A stretch of DNA of 64,000 nucleotides, taken from assembly GCA_963704585.1 (NCBI GenBank), contig OY969919.1, positions 248,001 through 312,000 of the forward strand, read 5' to 3'. The position numbers were made by a program, and so were the translations under genes. The DNA comes from Bog-756 sp963704585 (GTDB lineage: Bacteria; Actinomycetota; Acidimicrobiia; Acidimicrobiales; RAAP-2). This document shows positions 27,410-36,383 of this stretch, one piece after another. The first letter of the stretch is position 1; each line of letters starts with the position of its first letter. Under the pieces are notes generated by a model. That model did not search any database. It was not told the DNA's origin and saw only the letters and a list, made by a program, of their open reading frames with translations.

Positions 27410-28165
27410 CTAGAGGCCCTTGACCCGCGAGAGCGGCCAGACGACGGCCACTGCGTGGCCGACGATGAGGGACTTCGGGATCGGTCCGAAGAACCGGCTG
27501 TCCTCCGAGTCGGTCCGGTTGTCGCCCATCACGTAGTACTCGCCCGGCGGGATCTTGACCGGCCCGGGCAGGTTGTACTGCGGGTAGGGGTCTCCGGGCA
27601 GCGCGCCCGTGTAGCTGTCGGGTCCGGGCGGCAGCCACGGCTCGCTGAGGCGCTTGCCGTCGATGTAGACGTGGCCGTCCTTGGACGAGATGGTCTCGCC
27701 CGGGAGCCCGATCACGCGCTTGACCAGGTCGGCGTAGGCCTGGCTCTCGAGCGGCGGCCGGGCGAAGACCACGATGTCGCCGCGGTGCACGTCGTGGATC
27801 CGGTAGGAGAGCTTGTCCACGATGACCCGGTCGCCGACCTGCAGGGTCGGGGACATCGAGACGGACGGGATCCAGAACGACTGGACGACGTAGGTCCGCA
27901 GCAGCACCGTGCAGAGCACGACCGCAGCGAGGATGACCGCCCACTCGATCAGGACCCGTCGGCGGCGGCGACTCCGCTCGGCGGCGGTCTCCGCCGCGGG
28001 GGCCGGGTCACGGCCGTCGAGCCCGGCACCGGACGCCCCGCCGGACGCCGGCTCGGTCGTCACGCCGTACGGCGCCCCCGCCTGCGTGGGGGTCGCGTCC
28101 GCCACGTCCGCTGGTGGGGCGGCGACGTCGGGCGACGCCGGGTCGCCGGGCGGATCCATCGACAC
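27410..28165 (-). CDS. lepB: Signal peptidase I, copy 2
   Basis: A 251-residue signal peptidase I. It has a long Pro/Ala/Asp-rich cytosolic N terminus (about 70 residues), one membrane helix (VLIEWAVILAAVVLCTVLL), Ser in FWIPSVSMSPTLQVGD, Lys in DLVKRVIGLPGETI, and YYVMGDNRTDSEDSRFFGP. It is closely similar to copy 1 in the catalytic core yet differs at the nucleophile motif (SVSMS versus SGSML) and lacks the C-terminal helix. This suggests an old duplication with divergent substrate preference. ATG 28159 is an alternative start to the GTG used here. Confidence 0.9.
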   Translation of the reverse strand: MSMDPPGDPASPDVAAPPADVADATPTQAGAPYGVTTEPASGGASGAGLDGRDPAPAAETAAERSRRRRRVLIEWAVILAAVVLCTVLLRTYVVQSFWIPSVSMSPTLQVGDRVIVDKLSYRIHDVHRGDIVVFARPPLESQAYADLVKRVIGLPGETISSKDGHVYIDGKRLSEPWLPPGPDSYTGALPGDPYPQYNLPGPVKIPPGEYYVMGDNRTDSEDSRFFGPIPKSLIVGHAVAVVWPLSRVKGL

Positions 28166-28218
28166 AATCAGGGGACGCTAGCGCACGGGGGCTCGGGTTC
28201 GGTTGCGGCCCCGAGGGC

Positions 28219-29577
28219 TCAGAGCCCGGCGATGAGCTTCTCCACCCGCTCGTCCTTGGACTTGAACGGATCCTTCAAGAGGACGGTGCGCTGGGCCTGG
28301 TCGTTGAGCTTGAGGTGCACCCAGTCGACGGTGAAGTCGCGCCGCCGCTCCTTCGCTCGTTTCACGAACTCGCCGCGCAGGCGGGCCCGCGTCGTCTGCG
28401 GCGGGGTCGACATCGCACGCGCGATGTCCGCGTCCTCGCAGACGCGGTCGAGCTGGTCGTGGCGCTGCAGGCGGTAGGACAGTCCGCGGGTGCGGTCGAC
28501 GTCGTGGTACTGGAGATCGAGGAGGGAGACGGTCGGGCTGTGGAGCGAGAGCGAGTGCCGCGCCCGGTAGCCGTCGATCAGCCGGTACTTGGCCACCCAG
28601 TCGCACTCGCGGTGGAGCGAGAGCGGGTCGGCCTCGAGGCCCTTCAGGCAGTGCTCCCACATGTCGAGCGCCCGATCCTCCTGGGGCGAGAGCCCCTGGC
28701 GGTCTCGGTAGCGGATCGCGCGCTGGAGGTACTCGCCCTGGATGTCGAGCGCGCTCATCTCGCGGCCGTTGGCCAGGCGCACAGGACGACGGCAGGTGAT
28801 GTCGTGGCTGATCTCGCGGATCGCCCGGATCGGGTTCTCGAGGGTGAGGTCGCGCATGACCGTCGAGGGGTCCTCGAGCATGCGGAGGACGATGCTGGTC
28901 GCGCCCACCTTGAGGTAGGTCGCGTACTCGCTCATGTTGGAGTCGCCGACGATGACGTGGAGCCGGCGGTACTTCTCGGCGTCGGAGTGCGGCTCGTCGC
29001 GGGTGTTGATGATCGGCCGGCTCCGGGTCGTCGCGGAGGAGACCCCCTCCCAGATGTGTTCGGCCCGCTGGCTCAGGCAGAAGACCGCGCCACGGGCGGT
29101 CTGGAGGACCTTGCCCGCCCCCGCGTACACCTGGCGGCTCACCAGGAAGGGGATGAGCACCTCGGTGTAGTGGGCGAAGTCGTCCCGCCGGCTGGTCAGG
29201 TAGTTCTCGTGGCAGCCGTAGGAGTTCCCCGCAGAGTCCGTGTTGTTCTTGAAGAGGTAGATGTCGCCGCGGATGCCCTCCTCCCGCAGGCGGGCCTCGG
29301 CGCCCTCAACGAGGGAAGAGAGGATCCACTCCCCCGCCTTGTCGTGCGCGACGAGCTCGGTGATCGAGTCGCACTCGGGCGTGGCGTACTCGGGGTGGCT
29401 GCCGACATCGAGGTAGAGCCGCGCACCGTTCTCGAGGAAGACGTTGGATGAGCGCCCCCAGCTCACGACCCGGCGGAAGAGGTAGCGCGCGACCTCGTCG
29501 GGGCTCAGCCGACGCTGGCCGCGGAGGGTGCAGGTGACCCCGTACTCGTTCTCGAGCCCGTAGATCCGCTTGTCCAT
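28219..29577 (-). CDS. pafA: Pup--protein ligase PafA
   Basis: A 452-residue glutamine-synthetase-like ligase that links the C-terminal Glu of Pup to substrate lysines using ATP. The family opening MDKRIYGLENEYGVTCTLRG is present, with RRVVSWGRSSNVFLENGARL, the nucleotide- and Mg-binding YLDVGSHPEYATPECD, YLFKNNTDSAGNSYGCHENY and NTRDEPHSDAEKYRRLHVIV. Length and end (FKSKDERVEKLIAGL) match the family. It lies downstream of prcA in the same direction, 61 bases apart, with two signal peptidase genes next. Confidence 0.96.
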   Translation of the reverse strand: MDKRIYGLENEYGVTCTLRGQRRLSPDEVARYLFRRVVSWGRSSNVFLENGARLYLDVGSHPEYATPECDSITELVAHDKAGEWILSSLVEGAEARLREEGIRGDIYLFKNNTDSAGNSYGCHENYLTSRRDDFAHYTEVLIPFLVSRQVYAGAGKVLQTARGAVFCLSQRAEHIWEGVSSATTRSRPIINTRDEPHSDAEKYRRLHVIVGDSNMSEYATYLKVGATSIVLRMLEDPSTVMRDLTLENPIRAIREISHDITCRRPVRLANGREMSALDIQGEYLQRAIRYRDRQGLSPQEDRALDMWEHCLKGLEADPLSLHRECDWVAKYRLIDGYRARHSLSLHSPTVSLLDLQYHDVDRTRGLSYRLQRHDQLDRVCEDADIARAMSTPPQTTRARLRGEFVKRAKERRRDFTVDWVHLKLNDQAQRTVLLKDPFKSKDERVEKLIAGL

Positions 29578-29638
29578 CGCACTCACGGTACCCGGCGGCG
29601 GCGGCCGGTCCCCGTACCCCCCGGTGGGCGGCCGCCCC

Positions 29639-30316
29639 TCAGTCGAGCAGGCCTTCGAGCTCGGCCTCGACGAGGCGCCGGAACGCGCGCCGCTCGCCGT
29701 CCTGGGCGAGCACCGCCACCTCGAGGTCGGCCGCGCCGAGCGTGCGGTCGGGACCTGCGAGCGCGGCGACCGCGGCCTGCAGCGCGTCGGCGAGGGACCA
29801 CTCGGCCGACCACCGCTCATCGAGTCGCTGGGCGATCGCCTCCGTCTCGCCGCCGAGCACCGCATAGCGGTCCTCGTCGGTGATCGTCCCCTCGTAGGCG
29901 ATGTGGTACAGCTGCGGCGCGCGCATCCCGTTGCCGAGCTCGGCGACGAGGATCTCGACCTCGAGCGGCTTCATCTCGTGGGTGAAGACCTGGCCGAGGT
30001 ATTGCGCGTAGAGGTTTGCGAGCGATCGGGCCTCGACGTCCTCGCGGCTGTACGCGTACCCCTTGGTGTCCGCGTGGCGGATGCCCGAGACGCGGAGCTG
30101 GTCGAACTCGTTGTACTTCCCCACCCCGGCGAAGGCGATGCGGTCGTAGATCTCGCTGATCTTGTGGAGCGAACGCGACGGGTTGTCGGCCACGATCGCG
30201 ATGCCGAGGTCGTAGGTGGTCGCCACGAGCGAGCGCCCGCGGGCGATGCCCTTCTGCGCGTACTCGGCGCGGTCCTTCATGACCTGCTCCGGCGCGACGT
30301 AGTAGGGCATCGTCAC
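29639..30316 (-). CDS. prcA: Proteasome alpha subunit PrcA
   Basis: A 225-residue alpha-ring subunit of the 20S proteasome. The gate-forming N terminus (MPYYVAPEQVMKDRAEYAQK, then GIARGRSLVATTYDLGIAIV) and the SLHKISEIYDRIAFAGVGKY segment are typical. The alpha subunit is not catalytic; it controls entry and docks the ARC ATPase. The GTG start overlaps the prcB stop (GTGA); an ATG two codons later is equally possible. It belongs to the dop-pup-prcB-prcA-pafA unit. Confidence 0.95.
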   Translation of the reverse strand: MTMPYYVAPEQVMKDRAEYAQKGIARGRSLVATTYDLGIAIVADNPSRSLHKISEIYDRIAFAGVGKYNEFDQLRVSGIRHADTKGYAYSREDVEARSLANLYAQYLGQVFTHEMKPLEVEILVAELGNGMRAPQLYHIAYEGTITDEDRYAVLGGETEAIAQRLDERWSAEWSLADALQAAVAALAGPDRTLGAADLEVAVLAQDGERRAFRRLVEAELEGLLD

Positions 30317-31118
30317 GGCTGGCGGCCCTCCGTGCGGCGGCGCTCGATGAGCACGGCGAACCGCTCCGCGACCTCCTCATCGGGCACCGCGAGGAACCCT
30401 TCGGCGGTCACGCTGGCGACCAGGGGGTAGATCCCGCGGATGAGGTCGGGGCCTCCGGTGGCCGAGTCCTCGTCGGCCGCCTCGTAGAGCGACTCGATCG
30501 CCAGCTCGACCGCCTCGTCCCGCGCGAGGCCGACCCGGTAGCCGAGCTTGATCGTCGTCCGGGCGTCGCGCCCGCCCGAGCCGGTCGCGTTGTACTCGGT
30601 CTCCTCGTAGTGGCCGCCGGTCACGTCGTAGGTGAAGATGCGGCCGGTCCCGCGGCGAGGTCGAAGCCGGCGAACAGCGGCACCACGGCCAGCCCTTGCA
30701 TGGCCATCGGCAGGTGCTCGCGCACCATCTGGCTCAGCTGGTTGGCCTTGCCCTCGAGACTGAGGACCACCCCTTCGACCTTCTCGTAGTGCTCGAGCTG
30801 GGTCTGGAAGAGCCGCACCATCTCGACGGCCGGTCCGGCGGCACCGGCGATCGCGACGGCCGAGTACCGATCGGCCGGGAAGACCTTCTCCATCGCCCGG
30901 TGCGCGATCGCGTTCCCCTCGGTGGCGCGTCGGTCGCCGGCCATGACGACGCCGTCGGCGAAGCGGAGCGCCACGACGGTCGTCCCGTGCCGGACGCGGT
31001 CCGCGCCGAGGTCGACGGGGGCAGCCTGCAGTGGCGGCGCAGGCAGCCGGAGTCGGCGGATGAGCGCTGCGAAGTCCGGCCCGGGGTCCTCAGTTGTCGT
31101 GAAGAGCGGCAGGCTCAC
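30313..31118 (-). CDS. prcB: Proteasome beta subunit PrcB (frame break near 30650)
   Basis: Catalytic subunit of the 20S proteasome. The propeptide (about 44 residues) ends at HG, and the mature protein begins TTVVALRFADGVVMAGDRRA, where the first Thr is the nucleophile; Asp and Lys partners are in VVMAGDRRAT and MEKVFPADRY. The frame runs to VVPLFAGFDLAAG, then the rest (VTGGHYEETEYNATGSGGRD, TTIKLGYRVGLARDEAVELA) is in another frame. Restoring one G in the GCGGGACC stretch (about 30649-30651) reads DLAAGTGRIFTYDVTGG, the expected sequence. Because the operon is intact I consider this an indel error. Confidence 0.92.
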
Positions 31119-31123
31119 CGGTG

Positions 31124-31318
31124 CTATTCGCCGCCCTTCTGGACGTAGTTGCGGACGAACTCCTCCGCGTTGTCCTCGAGCACCTCGTCGATCTCGTCCA
31201 GCAGGTCGTCGAGCTCGGCCTTCAATTTGTCGCCGGCGGCCGAAGCAGGCGGAACCTCGTCGACCACGGTATCGGTGCGATCCGGCGACGACTTCTTCTT
31301 CTGCTCACGTTCTGCCAT
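31124..31318 (-). CDS. pup: Prokaryotic ubiquitin-like protein Pup
   Basis: A 64-residue tag protein. It is charged and disordered at the N terminus (MAEREQKKKSSPDRTDT), has the coiled region DKLKAELDDLLDEIDEVLED that binds the ATPase, and ends NAEEFVRNYVQKGGE. The C terminus is GGE, not GGQ, so the encoded form is already competent for ligation by PafA without deamidation. It lies 5 bases before prcB and 12 bases after dop. Confidence 0.97.
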   Translation of the reverse strand: MAEREQKKKSSPDRTDTVVDEVPPASAAGDKLKAELDDLLDEIDEVLEDNAEEFVRNYVQKGGE

Positions 31319-31330
31319 CGGTGTCTCTCC

Positions 31331-32823
31331 CTAGCTGCTCAGTCTGTCCAGCAGATCGGACGGACTCGCACACGCGTTCAACAGTTCTTCGACATGTTCG
31401 GCGGTTCCCTTCAGTGGGTCCATCATAGGGACGCGCCGCAAGGGGTCAGCGCCGAGGTCGAAGACCAGAGAATCCCAGTTCGCAGTCACGACGGTCGACG
31501 GCCAGCGCTTGAGGCACTGGCCGCGGAACCAGGCCCTCGTGTCCCTCGGAGGCTCGCTCACCGCGGCCGCGACGTCGTCGGGATCGACGAGCCGCTCGGT
31601 GTCGAGCCGGGCGAAGAGCGACCGTGCCGGCCGCAGGTCGTGGTACTGGAGGTCGAGCGCAGCGAGGCGGTGGTCCCCCCAGTCGCAGCCGTGTCGGTCG
31701 CGGTAGGCCTCGATGAGCTGGAGCTTGGCGACCCAGTCGACCTGGCGGGCGAGCGACATCGGGTCGGTCTCGAGGCCGTGGAGCACCTGCTCCCACCGCC
31801 GGAGCACCTCCTCGCCCACGTCGCCCTCGCCCATGCAGTCGAGGCCCTCGTCGTCCGCGTACTTGCGGGCGAGGGAGAAGAGCTCCCACTGGATGGCGAG
31901 CGCGGTCGCCGTCGAGCCGTCGGCCATCTCGAGCGGCCGGGTGAACGTCCGGTCGACCGCGACCTCGTGCATCGCGGTGACCGGATCGGCGAGGATCAGG
32001 CTCCGGCTCCCCGAGACGTCGTCCTCGATCATCGCGAGGGTGAGCGCCGTCGTGCCGACCTTGAGGAAGGTGGCCACCTCGGCGAGGTTGGCGTCGCCGA
32101 CGATCACGTGGAGCCGACGGTACCGGTGAGGGTCCGCGTGCGGCTCGTCGCGGGTGTTCACGATCGGGCGCTTCAACGTCGTCTCGAGCCCGACCTGCTC
32201 CTCGAAGAACTCCGCCCGCTGGGAGAGCTGGAAGTCGACCCGTTCACCGTCGTGGGTGCCCGTCTCGGTGCCGACCTTGCCCGAGCCGGCGTAGATCTGC
32301 CGGGTGACGAAGTGCGGGGTGATCCCTGCGACGATGCGGGAGAACGGCGTGGCGCGGTCCATGAGGTAGTTCTCGTGGGCGCCGTAGGAGTTGCCCTTGC
32401 CGTCGGAGTTGTTCTTGTAGATCACGAGCCGAGACCCGTCATGGGACGCGACGTCGGCGGCCTCCATCGACCGGGTGAGAATGAGCTCGCCCGCGCGGTC
32501 GTAGCGCACGCACTCGAGGGCGTCGCGGCACTCGGGGGTCGAGAACTCGGGGTGCGCGTGGTCCACGTAGTAGCGCGCGCCGTTGGTGAGGACGGTGTTG
32601 ACGAGATGGGTCTCGACCTGCGGTGGCATCGACCCCTCGCGGCGAAGCCCCGCGCGTCGTTGCCGGGCGCCTCGTCCTCGAAATCCCAGCCGGTCTGCTG
32701 GCGTGCGACGTCGTGCGCGTAGGCGTTGATCAGCAGCGAGGACGCGGCGATCGGGTTCGGGTCGCCGTTGACGACCTGGATGCCGTACTCGGTCTCGATG
32801 CCGCAGACCTTGGGGATCGCCAC
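31331..32823 (-). CDS. dop: Pup deamidase/depupylase Dop (frame break near 32634)
   Basis: A homologue of PafA that removes Pup from proteins (and deamidates Pup-Gln where present). It opens MAIPKVCGIETEYGIQVVNG and contains the Dop loop region AYAHDVARQQTGWDFEDEAP. The catalytic core is NGARYYVDHAHPEFSTPECR, VIYKNNSDGKGNSYGAHENY and NTRDEPHADPHRYRRLHVIV. The first 60 residues and the remainder are in different frames. Adding one G in the GGGG run at 32633-32636 reads FAARGSMPPQVETHLV and continues cleanly. The ATPase gene ends 25 bases upstream. Because Pup here ends in Glu, depupylation is the expected role. Confidence 0.93.
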
Positions 32824-32848
32824 GCGCCGACCCTACCCTGCCCCTTGA

Positions 32849-34627
32849 TCAGAGATACTGACCGGTGCCCACCCGTTCGATCGCACGACCGCCCGTGGTC
32901 TCCTCCTCGTCGCTGATGAGGGTTCTGATGTAGACGATCCGCTCGCCCTTCTTGCCGGAGATCTTCGCCCAGTCGTCGGGATTGGTCGTGTTGGGGAGGT
33001 CCTCGTTCTCCTTGTACTCCTGGCGGATCGAGTCCATGAGGTCGTCGGTCCGGATACCGCGCCCCTCCCCCGCGATCGTCCGCTTGATCGCGCGCTTCTT
33101 CGCCCGCCGGACGATGTTCTCGATCATTGCTCCCGACGAGAAGTCGCGGAAGTAGAGCACTTCCTTGTCGCCGTTCTGGTAGGTCACCTCGAGGAAGCGG
33201 TTCTCGTCGTCGTTGCGGTACATCTCCGCGACGGTGGTCTCGATCATCGCCTGGGTGGCCTTCCCGGGGTCGCCGCCGCCGAGCGCTCCGACCTCCTCCT
33301 TGTCGAGTGGCAGGTCCGGCGTGAGATAGCGGGCGAAGATCTGGGCGGCAGCGGCCTCGTTGGGCCGCTCGATCCGGATCTTCACGTCGAGGCGCCCGGG
33401 CCGCAGGATGGCCGGGTCGATGAGGTCCTCGCGGTTCGATGCGCCGATGACGATCACGTCGCGGAGCGTCTCGACCCCGTCGATCTCCGCGAGCAGCTGC
33501 GGGACGATGGTCGACTCCATGTCCGAGCTGATCCCGGTGCCGCGCGTCCGGAAGAGCGAGTCCATCTCGTCGAAGAAGACGATGACCGGCACCCCCTCCT
33601 CCGACTTCTCCCTCGCCCGCTGGAAGACGAGGCGGATCTGCCGCTCGGTCTCCCCGACGTACTTGTTGAGGAGCTCCGGACCTTTGATGTTGAGGAAGTA
33701 ACTCCGCGCGTTGGTGTTGCCGGTCACCTCGGCGACCTTCTTCGCGAGGGAGTTGGCGACGGCCTTCGCGATGAGGGTCTTGCCGCAGCCGGGCGGCCCG
33801 TAGAGGAGGATGCCCTTGGGCGCGGGCAGCCGGTGCTCCGCATAGAGCTCGCGGTAGAGGTAGGGCAGCTCCACCGCGTCGGTGATCGCCTCGATCTGCT
33901 CGTCGAGACCGCCGACGTCCGCGTAGGTGACGTCGGGCACCTCCTCGAGCACGAGCTCCTCGACCTCGGGCCGGTCGAGCTTCTCGATGAGGAGGCCGGT
34001 GCGCGACTCCATGAGGATGGTGTCGCCGGCGCGGAGCTTGACCCCGACGAGCGAGTCGGAGAGCTCGGCGACACGCTCCTCGTCCGCCCGTCCGAAGACG
34101 AGGGCGCGGTGGCCGTCCTCGAGCAGCTCCTTGAGGACGACGACCTCGCCCGACCCCTCCCCCTCGCGGGCGAGGATCACGTTGAGCGACTCGTTGAGCA
34201 CGACTTCGTTGCCCCGGTGGAGATCCACCGCTTCGATGTCCGGGTGGAGTGCGACCCGCATCTTGCGGCCGCCGGAGAAGACGTCCACCGTCCCGTCGTC
34301 GTTCGCACCGAGATACGTCCCGTAGGCGGCCGGGGGCTGGGTGAGCTTCTCGACCTCGTCTCGGAGGTTGGCGACGTGCTCCTTCGCGGTCTGGAGGGTG
34401 AAGGTCAGCTTCTCGTTCTGCGAGATCGCCTGAGCGAGCTGGCCCTTGGTCTCGAGCAGCTTCTCCTCGAGTGCCTGGACACGCCGCGGGCTCTCCTGGA
34501 GGCGGCGTCGCAGCAGGGCGACCTCCTCTTCGGCCGCGTGCGCCCGCACCAGGAGACCGTCGAGGTCGTCGCCCGGATCCTTCGCCCTGCGCCCGTGGTC
34601 CGCGTCGTCGAGTTCAGCCGTCGCCAT
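32849..34627 (-). CDS. arc: Proteasome-associated AAA ATPase ARC/Mpa
   Basis: A 592-residue hexameric unfoldase that captures pupylated proteins and feeds them to the 20S proteasome. N-terminal coiled coil (about residues 15-90; EEEVALLRRRLQESPRRVQA) binds Pup, two OB-type domains follow, then one AAA module: Walker A LLYGPPGCGKTLIAKAVANS, Walker B VIVFFDEMDSLFRTRG, and ASNREDLIDPAILRPGRLDV. The C terminus ends GTGQYL, the Tyr-containing motif that docks into the alpha ring. The ATG at MATAELDD was chosen; the frame stays open upstream without similarity. A 271-base gap separates it from the divergent ferredoxin gene. Confidence 0.96.
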   Translation of the reverse strand: MATAELDDADHGRRAKDPGDDLDGLLVRAHAAEEEVALLRRRLQESPRRVQALEEKLLETKGQLAQAISQNEKLTFTLQTAKEHVANLRDEVEKLTQPPAAYGTYLGANDDGTVDVFSGGRKMRVALHPDIEAVDLHRGNEVVLNESLNVILAREGEGSGEVVVLKELLEDGHRALVFGRADEERVAELSDSLVGVKLRAGDTILMESRTGLLIEKLDRPEVEELVLEEVPDVTYADVGGLDEQIEAITDAVELPYLYRELYAEHRLPAPKGILLYGPPGCGKTLIAKAVANSLAKKVAEVTGNTNARSYFLNIKGPELLNKYVGETERQIRLVFQRAREKSEEGVPVIVFFDEMDSLFRTRGTGISSDMESTIVPQLLAEIDGVETLRDVIVIGASNREDLIDPAILRPGRLDVKIRIERPNEAAAAQIFARYLTPDLPLDKEEVGALGGGDPGKATQAMIETTVAEMYRNDDENRFLEVTYQNGDKEVLYFRDFSSGAMIENIVRRAKKRAIKRTIAGEGRGIRTDDLMDSIRQEYKENEDLPNTTNPDDWAKISGKKGERIVYIRTLISDEEETTGGRAIERVGTGQYL

Positions 34628-34898
34628 CACCCCGTTCGTCGAAGCCCGCTCCGTGGGGACCCTACACCGGCACCCCCCCGCTCGACGCGGCACCGCACGT
34701 CCCGGACGGCATGCGCCGTGGTGGGATTCTGACGGTCCATCAGCAAGCGGGGCCGGCCGCTCGGATAGCATGACCATAAGGAGTCGGCCGGCGGCTCGGT
34801 CTCGAGCCGCGTCGGCCGACGCCCGTGCGCCCGCTGCACGCCGCCGGCCGGTCGGGCACGCCTGGGACGCCGTTCGAGACGTAGGAGTGACGCATCTG

Positions 34899-35135
34899 AT
34901 GAAGGTCTGGATCGACCAGGATCTCTGCACGGGCGACGGTCTCTGCGAAGAGATCGCGCCTGCGGTCTTCACCCTCCTCGACGACGGGCTCGCCTACGTG
35001 AAGGAGGGCGCCGACGTGAAGGACCAGCCGGGCGGATCGTCGGGCATGGCGGCGGTGCCCGAGGAGCTCGAGGACGCGACCGTCGAGGCCTCCGAGGAGT
35101 GCCCCGGCGAGTGCATCTTCATCGAGCAGGGCTGA
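34899..35135 (+). CDS. Small ferredoxin, [3Fe-4S]/[4Fe-4S] type
   Basis: A 78-residue ferredoxin. It reads MKVWIDQDLCTGDGLCEEIA at the N terminus, a C-x2-D-x2-C arrangement in which Asp13 takes the place of a Cys, and ends with EECPGECIFIEQG, so Cys10, Cys16, Cys68 and perhaps Cys72 remain. This is the pattern of single-cluster ferredoxins that serve cytochromes P450 or other oxidoreductases. The ATG was chosen over a GTG four codons upstream. It overlaps the convergent trmI gene by 17 bases. Confidence 0.85.
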   Translation: MKVWIDQDLCTGDGLCEEIAPAVFTLLDDGLAYVKEGADVKDQPGGSSGMAAVPEELEDATVEASEECPGECIFIEQG

Positions 35136-35946
35136 CCGGGGGCGGGCCGCCACCCTTCCCCGCTTCGGGGAGCAGCCGGCGGGCCGTCGTGAGGAAGCCC
35201 GTGTGGCCGACCATCCGGTGGTCCGGCCGGACCGATCTCGCCTCGATGTGCCACGTGCGGTGGAGCACCTCGACGGTCGCCGCGAGCCCGAAGCCGTGCT
35301 CGTCGAGCGCCTCGCGGAGCTGGGTGGTCTGGTTGATCGTGGGCAGGTAGGCGCAGAGGATCCCGCCCGGCCGCAGCGCGACGGCGGCGTGGGGTAGGAC
35401 CCGCCACGGCTCGGGCAGGTCGAGGAGGATCCGGTCGAGGTCAGGCTCGTCGATGCCCGCGTACGCGTCGCGCAGCTCGATCCGGTAGGGCGCATCGTCC
35501 CCGAGGAGCGCCTCGACGTTCGCTCGGGCACGCGCGGCGAAGTCCTCGCGCAGCTCGTAGCCGACGACCGAGGCACCGGCGCGCAGGAGGGCCATCGAGA
35601 GCGCGCCCGAGCCCACGCCGGCCTCGAGCACCCTGTGCCCGGGCGCGATGTCGGCCTGCAGGAGCATCGCCCCGAGATCCTTCGGGTAGATCACCTGGGC
35701 GCCGCGGGGCATCTTGAGGACGACGTCCGCGAGGGTCGGCCGGACCACCAGGAACCGCCGCCCGGTGCTGCCGAGGACGGTCGAGCCCTCGGCCACGCCG
35801 ATCAGGTCGTCGTGGGCCACGATGCCCACGTGCGTGTGGAACGACGCGCCGGGGCGCAGGGTGATGAGGTACCGGCGCTCCTTGGCGTCGATGAGGAGGA
35901 CCCGGTCGCCGGCAGCGAGCAGGCCCCGGTCCGAGCCGCCCTCCAC
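35119..35946 (-). CDS. trmI: tRNA (adenine-58-N1)-methyltransferase TrmI
   Basis: A 275-residue SAM-dependent enzyme that methylates A58 in the T-loop of tRNA. The N-terminal beta domain contains GDRVLLIDAKERRYLITLRP and GRRFLVVRPTLADVVLKMPR; the Rossmann domain has HRVLEAGVGSGALSMALLRA, VVGYELREDFAARA and LLDLPEPWRVL. All are typical of actinobacterial TrmI, which is commonly found next to the Mpa/ARC gene, as here. The C-terminal Pro/Gly tail is short. The gene starts at a GTG 5 bases after the upstream small gene. Confidence 0.93.
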   Translation of the reverse strand: MEGGSDRGLLAAGDRVLLIDAKERRYLITLRPGASFHTHVGIVAHDDLIGVAEGSTVLGSTGRRFLVVRPTLADVVLKMPRGAQVIYPKDLGAMLLQADIAPGHRVLEAGVGSGALSMALLRAGASVVGYELREDFAARARANVEALLGDDAPYRIELRDAYAGIDEPDLDRILLDLPEPWRVLPHAAVALRPGGILCAYLPTINQTTQLREALDEHGFGLAATVEVLHRTWHIEARSVRPDHRMVGHTGFLTTARRLLPEAGKGGGPPPVSPAR

Positions 35947-35950
35947 GCGG

Positions 35951-36163
35951 TCAGTCGCCGGGCGTGCCGGACCCGCCCGGCGCGAGCGTCCGGATCACGA
36001 GCCGCTCGCCGGGCTTGAGCCGGGTCCGGTAGACGACGTCCTCCCGGGTGCGGGCGCGGTGGATCATCCACATCGCTGCGCCCACCACGAACCAGGCGGT
36101 GTGATAGCCGCGCAGGCCACGGCTGAACGCCTTGACCCGAAGGAAGTTGAGGAGCGCCTCCAC
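35951..36163 (-). CDS. Small conserved hypothetical, 70 aa
   Basis: A 70-residue protein reading VEALLNFLRVKAFSRGLRGY, then a weak membrane-like segment (TAWFVVGAAMWMIHRAR) and a basic tail with TRLKPGERLVIRTLAPG. It is tightly packed between trmI (5 bases) and the small membrane protein upstream (4 bases), which supports a real gene. No family was recognised; a single-pass membrane protein is likely. Confidence 0.7.
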   Translation of the reverse strand: MEALLNFLRVKAFSRGLRGYHTAWFVVGAAMWMIHRARTREDVVYRTRLKPGERLVIRTLAPGGSGTPGD

Positions 36164-36167
36164 CGGC

Positions 36168-36383
36168 TCAGACCCGCCGGACCTCGACGACGGCCGAACG
36201 GCGCCGTCCGCTCCGCCGGCCGATCAGGAAGACCACCGCCACGACCGTGACCCCGACCGCGAGACCGACCGTCAGGAGCTGCGAGCGGGTCGACTGGACC
36301 TCCTCGCCGACCTCGCCGGTGAGCTCGCGGAACTTGGCCTCGATCTGGTCGCGGGTGATGCGCTCGCCCGTCTGGCCCGTCAT
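36168..36383 (-). CDS. Small single-pass membrane protein (DUF3618-like)
   Basis: A 71-residue protein with an N-terminal charged helix (RITRDQIEAKFRELTGEVGE), one transmembrane helix (QLLTVGLAVGVTVVAVVFLI) and a basic end (GRRSGRRRSAVVEVRRV). The layout recalls DUF3618, which often accompanies DUF1469 holin-like proteins, as it does here. Its ATG overlaps the TGA of the upstream holin-like gene in ATGA, which suggests coupled translation. Function unknown. Confidence 0.7.
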   Translation of the reverse strand: MTGQTGERITRDQIEAKFRELTGEVGEEVQSTRSQLLTVGLAVGVTVVAVVFLIGRRSGRRRSAVVEVRRV

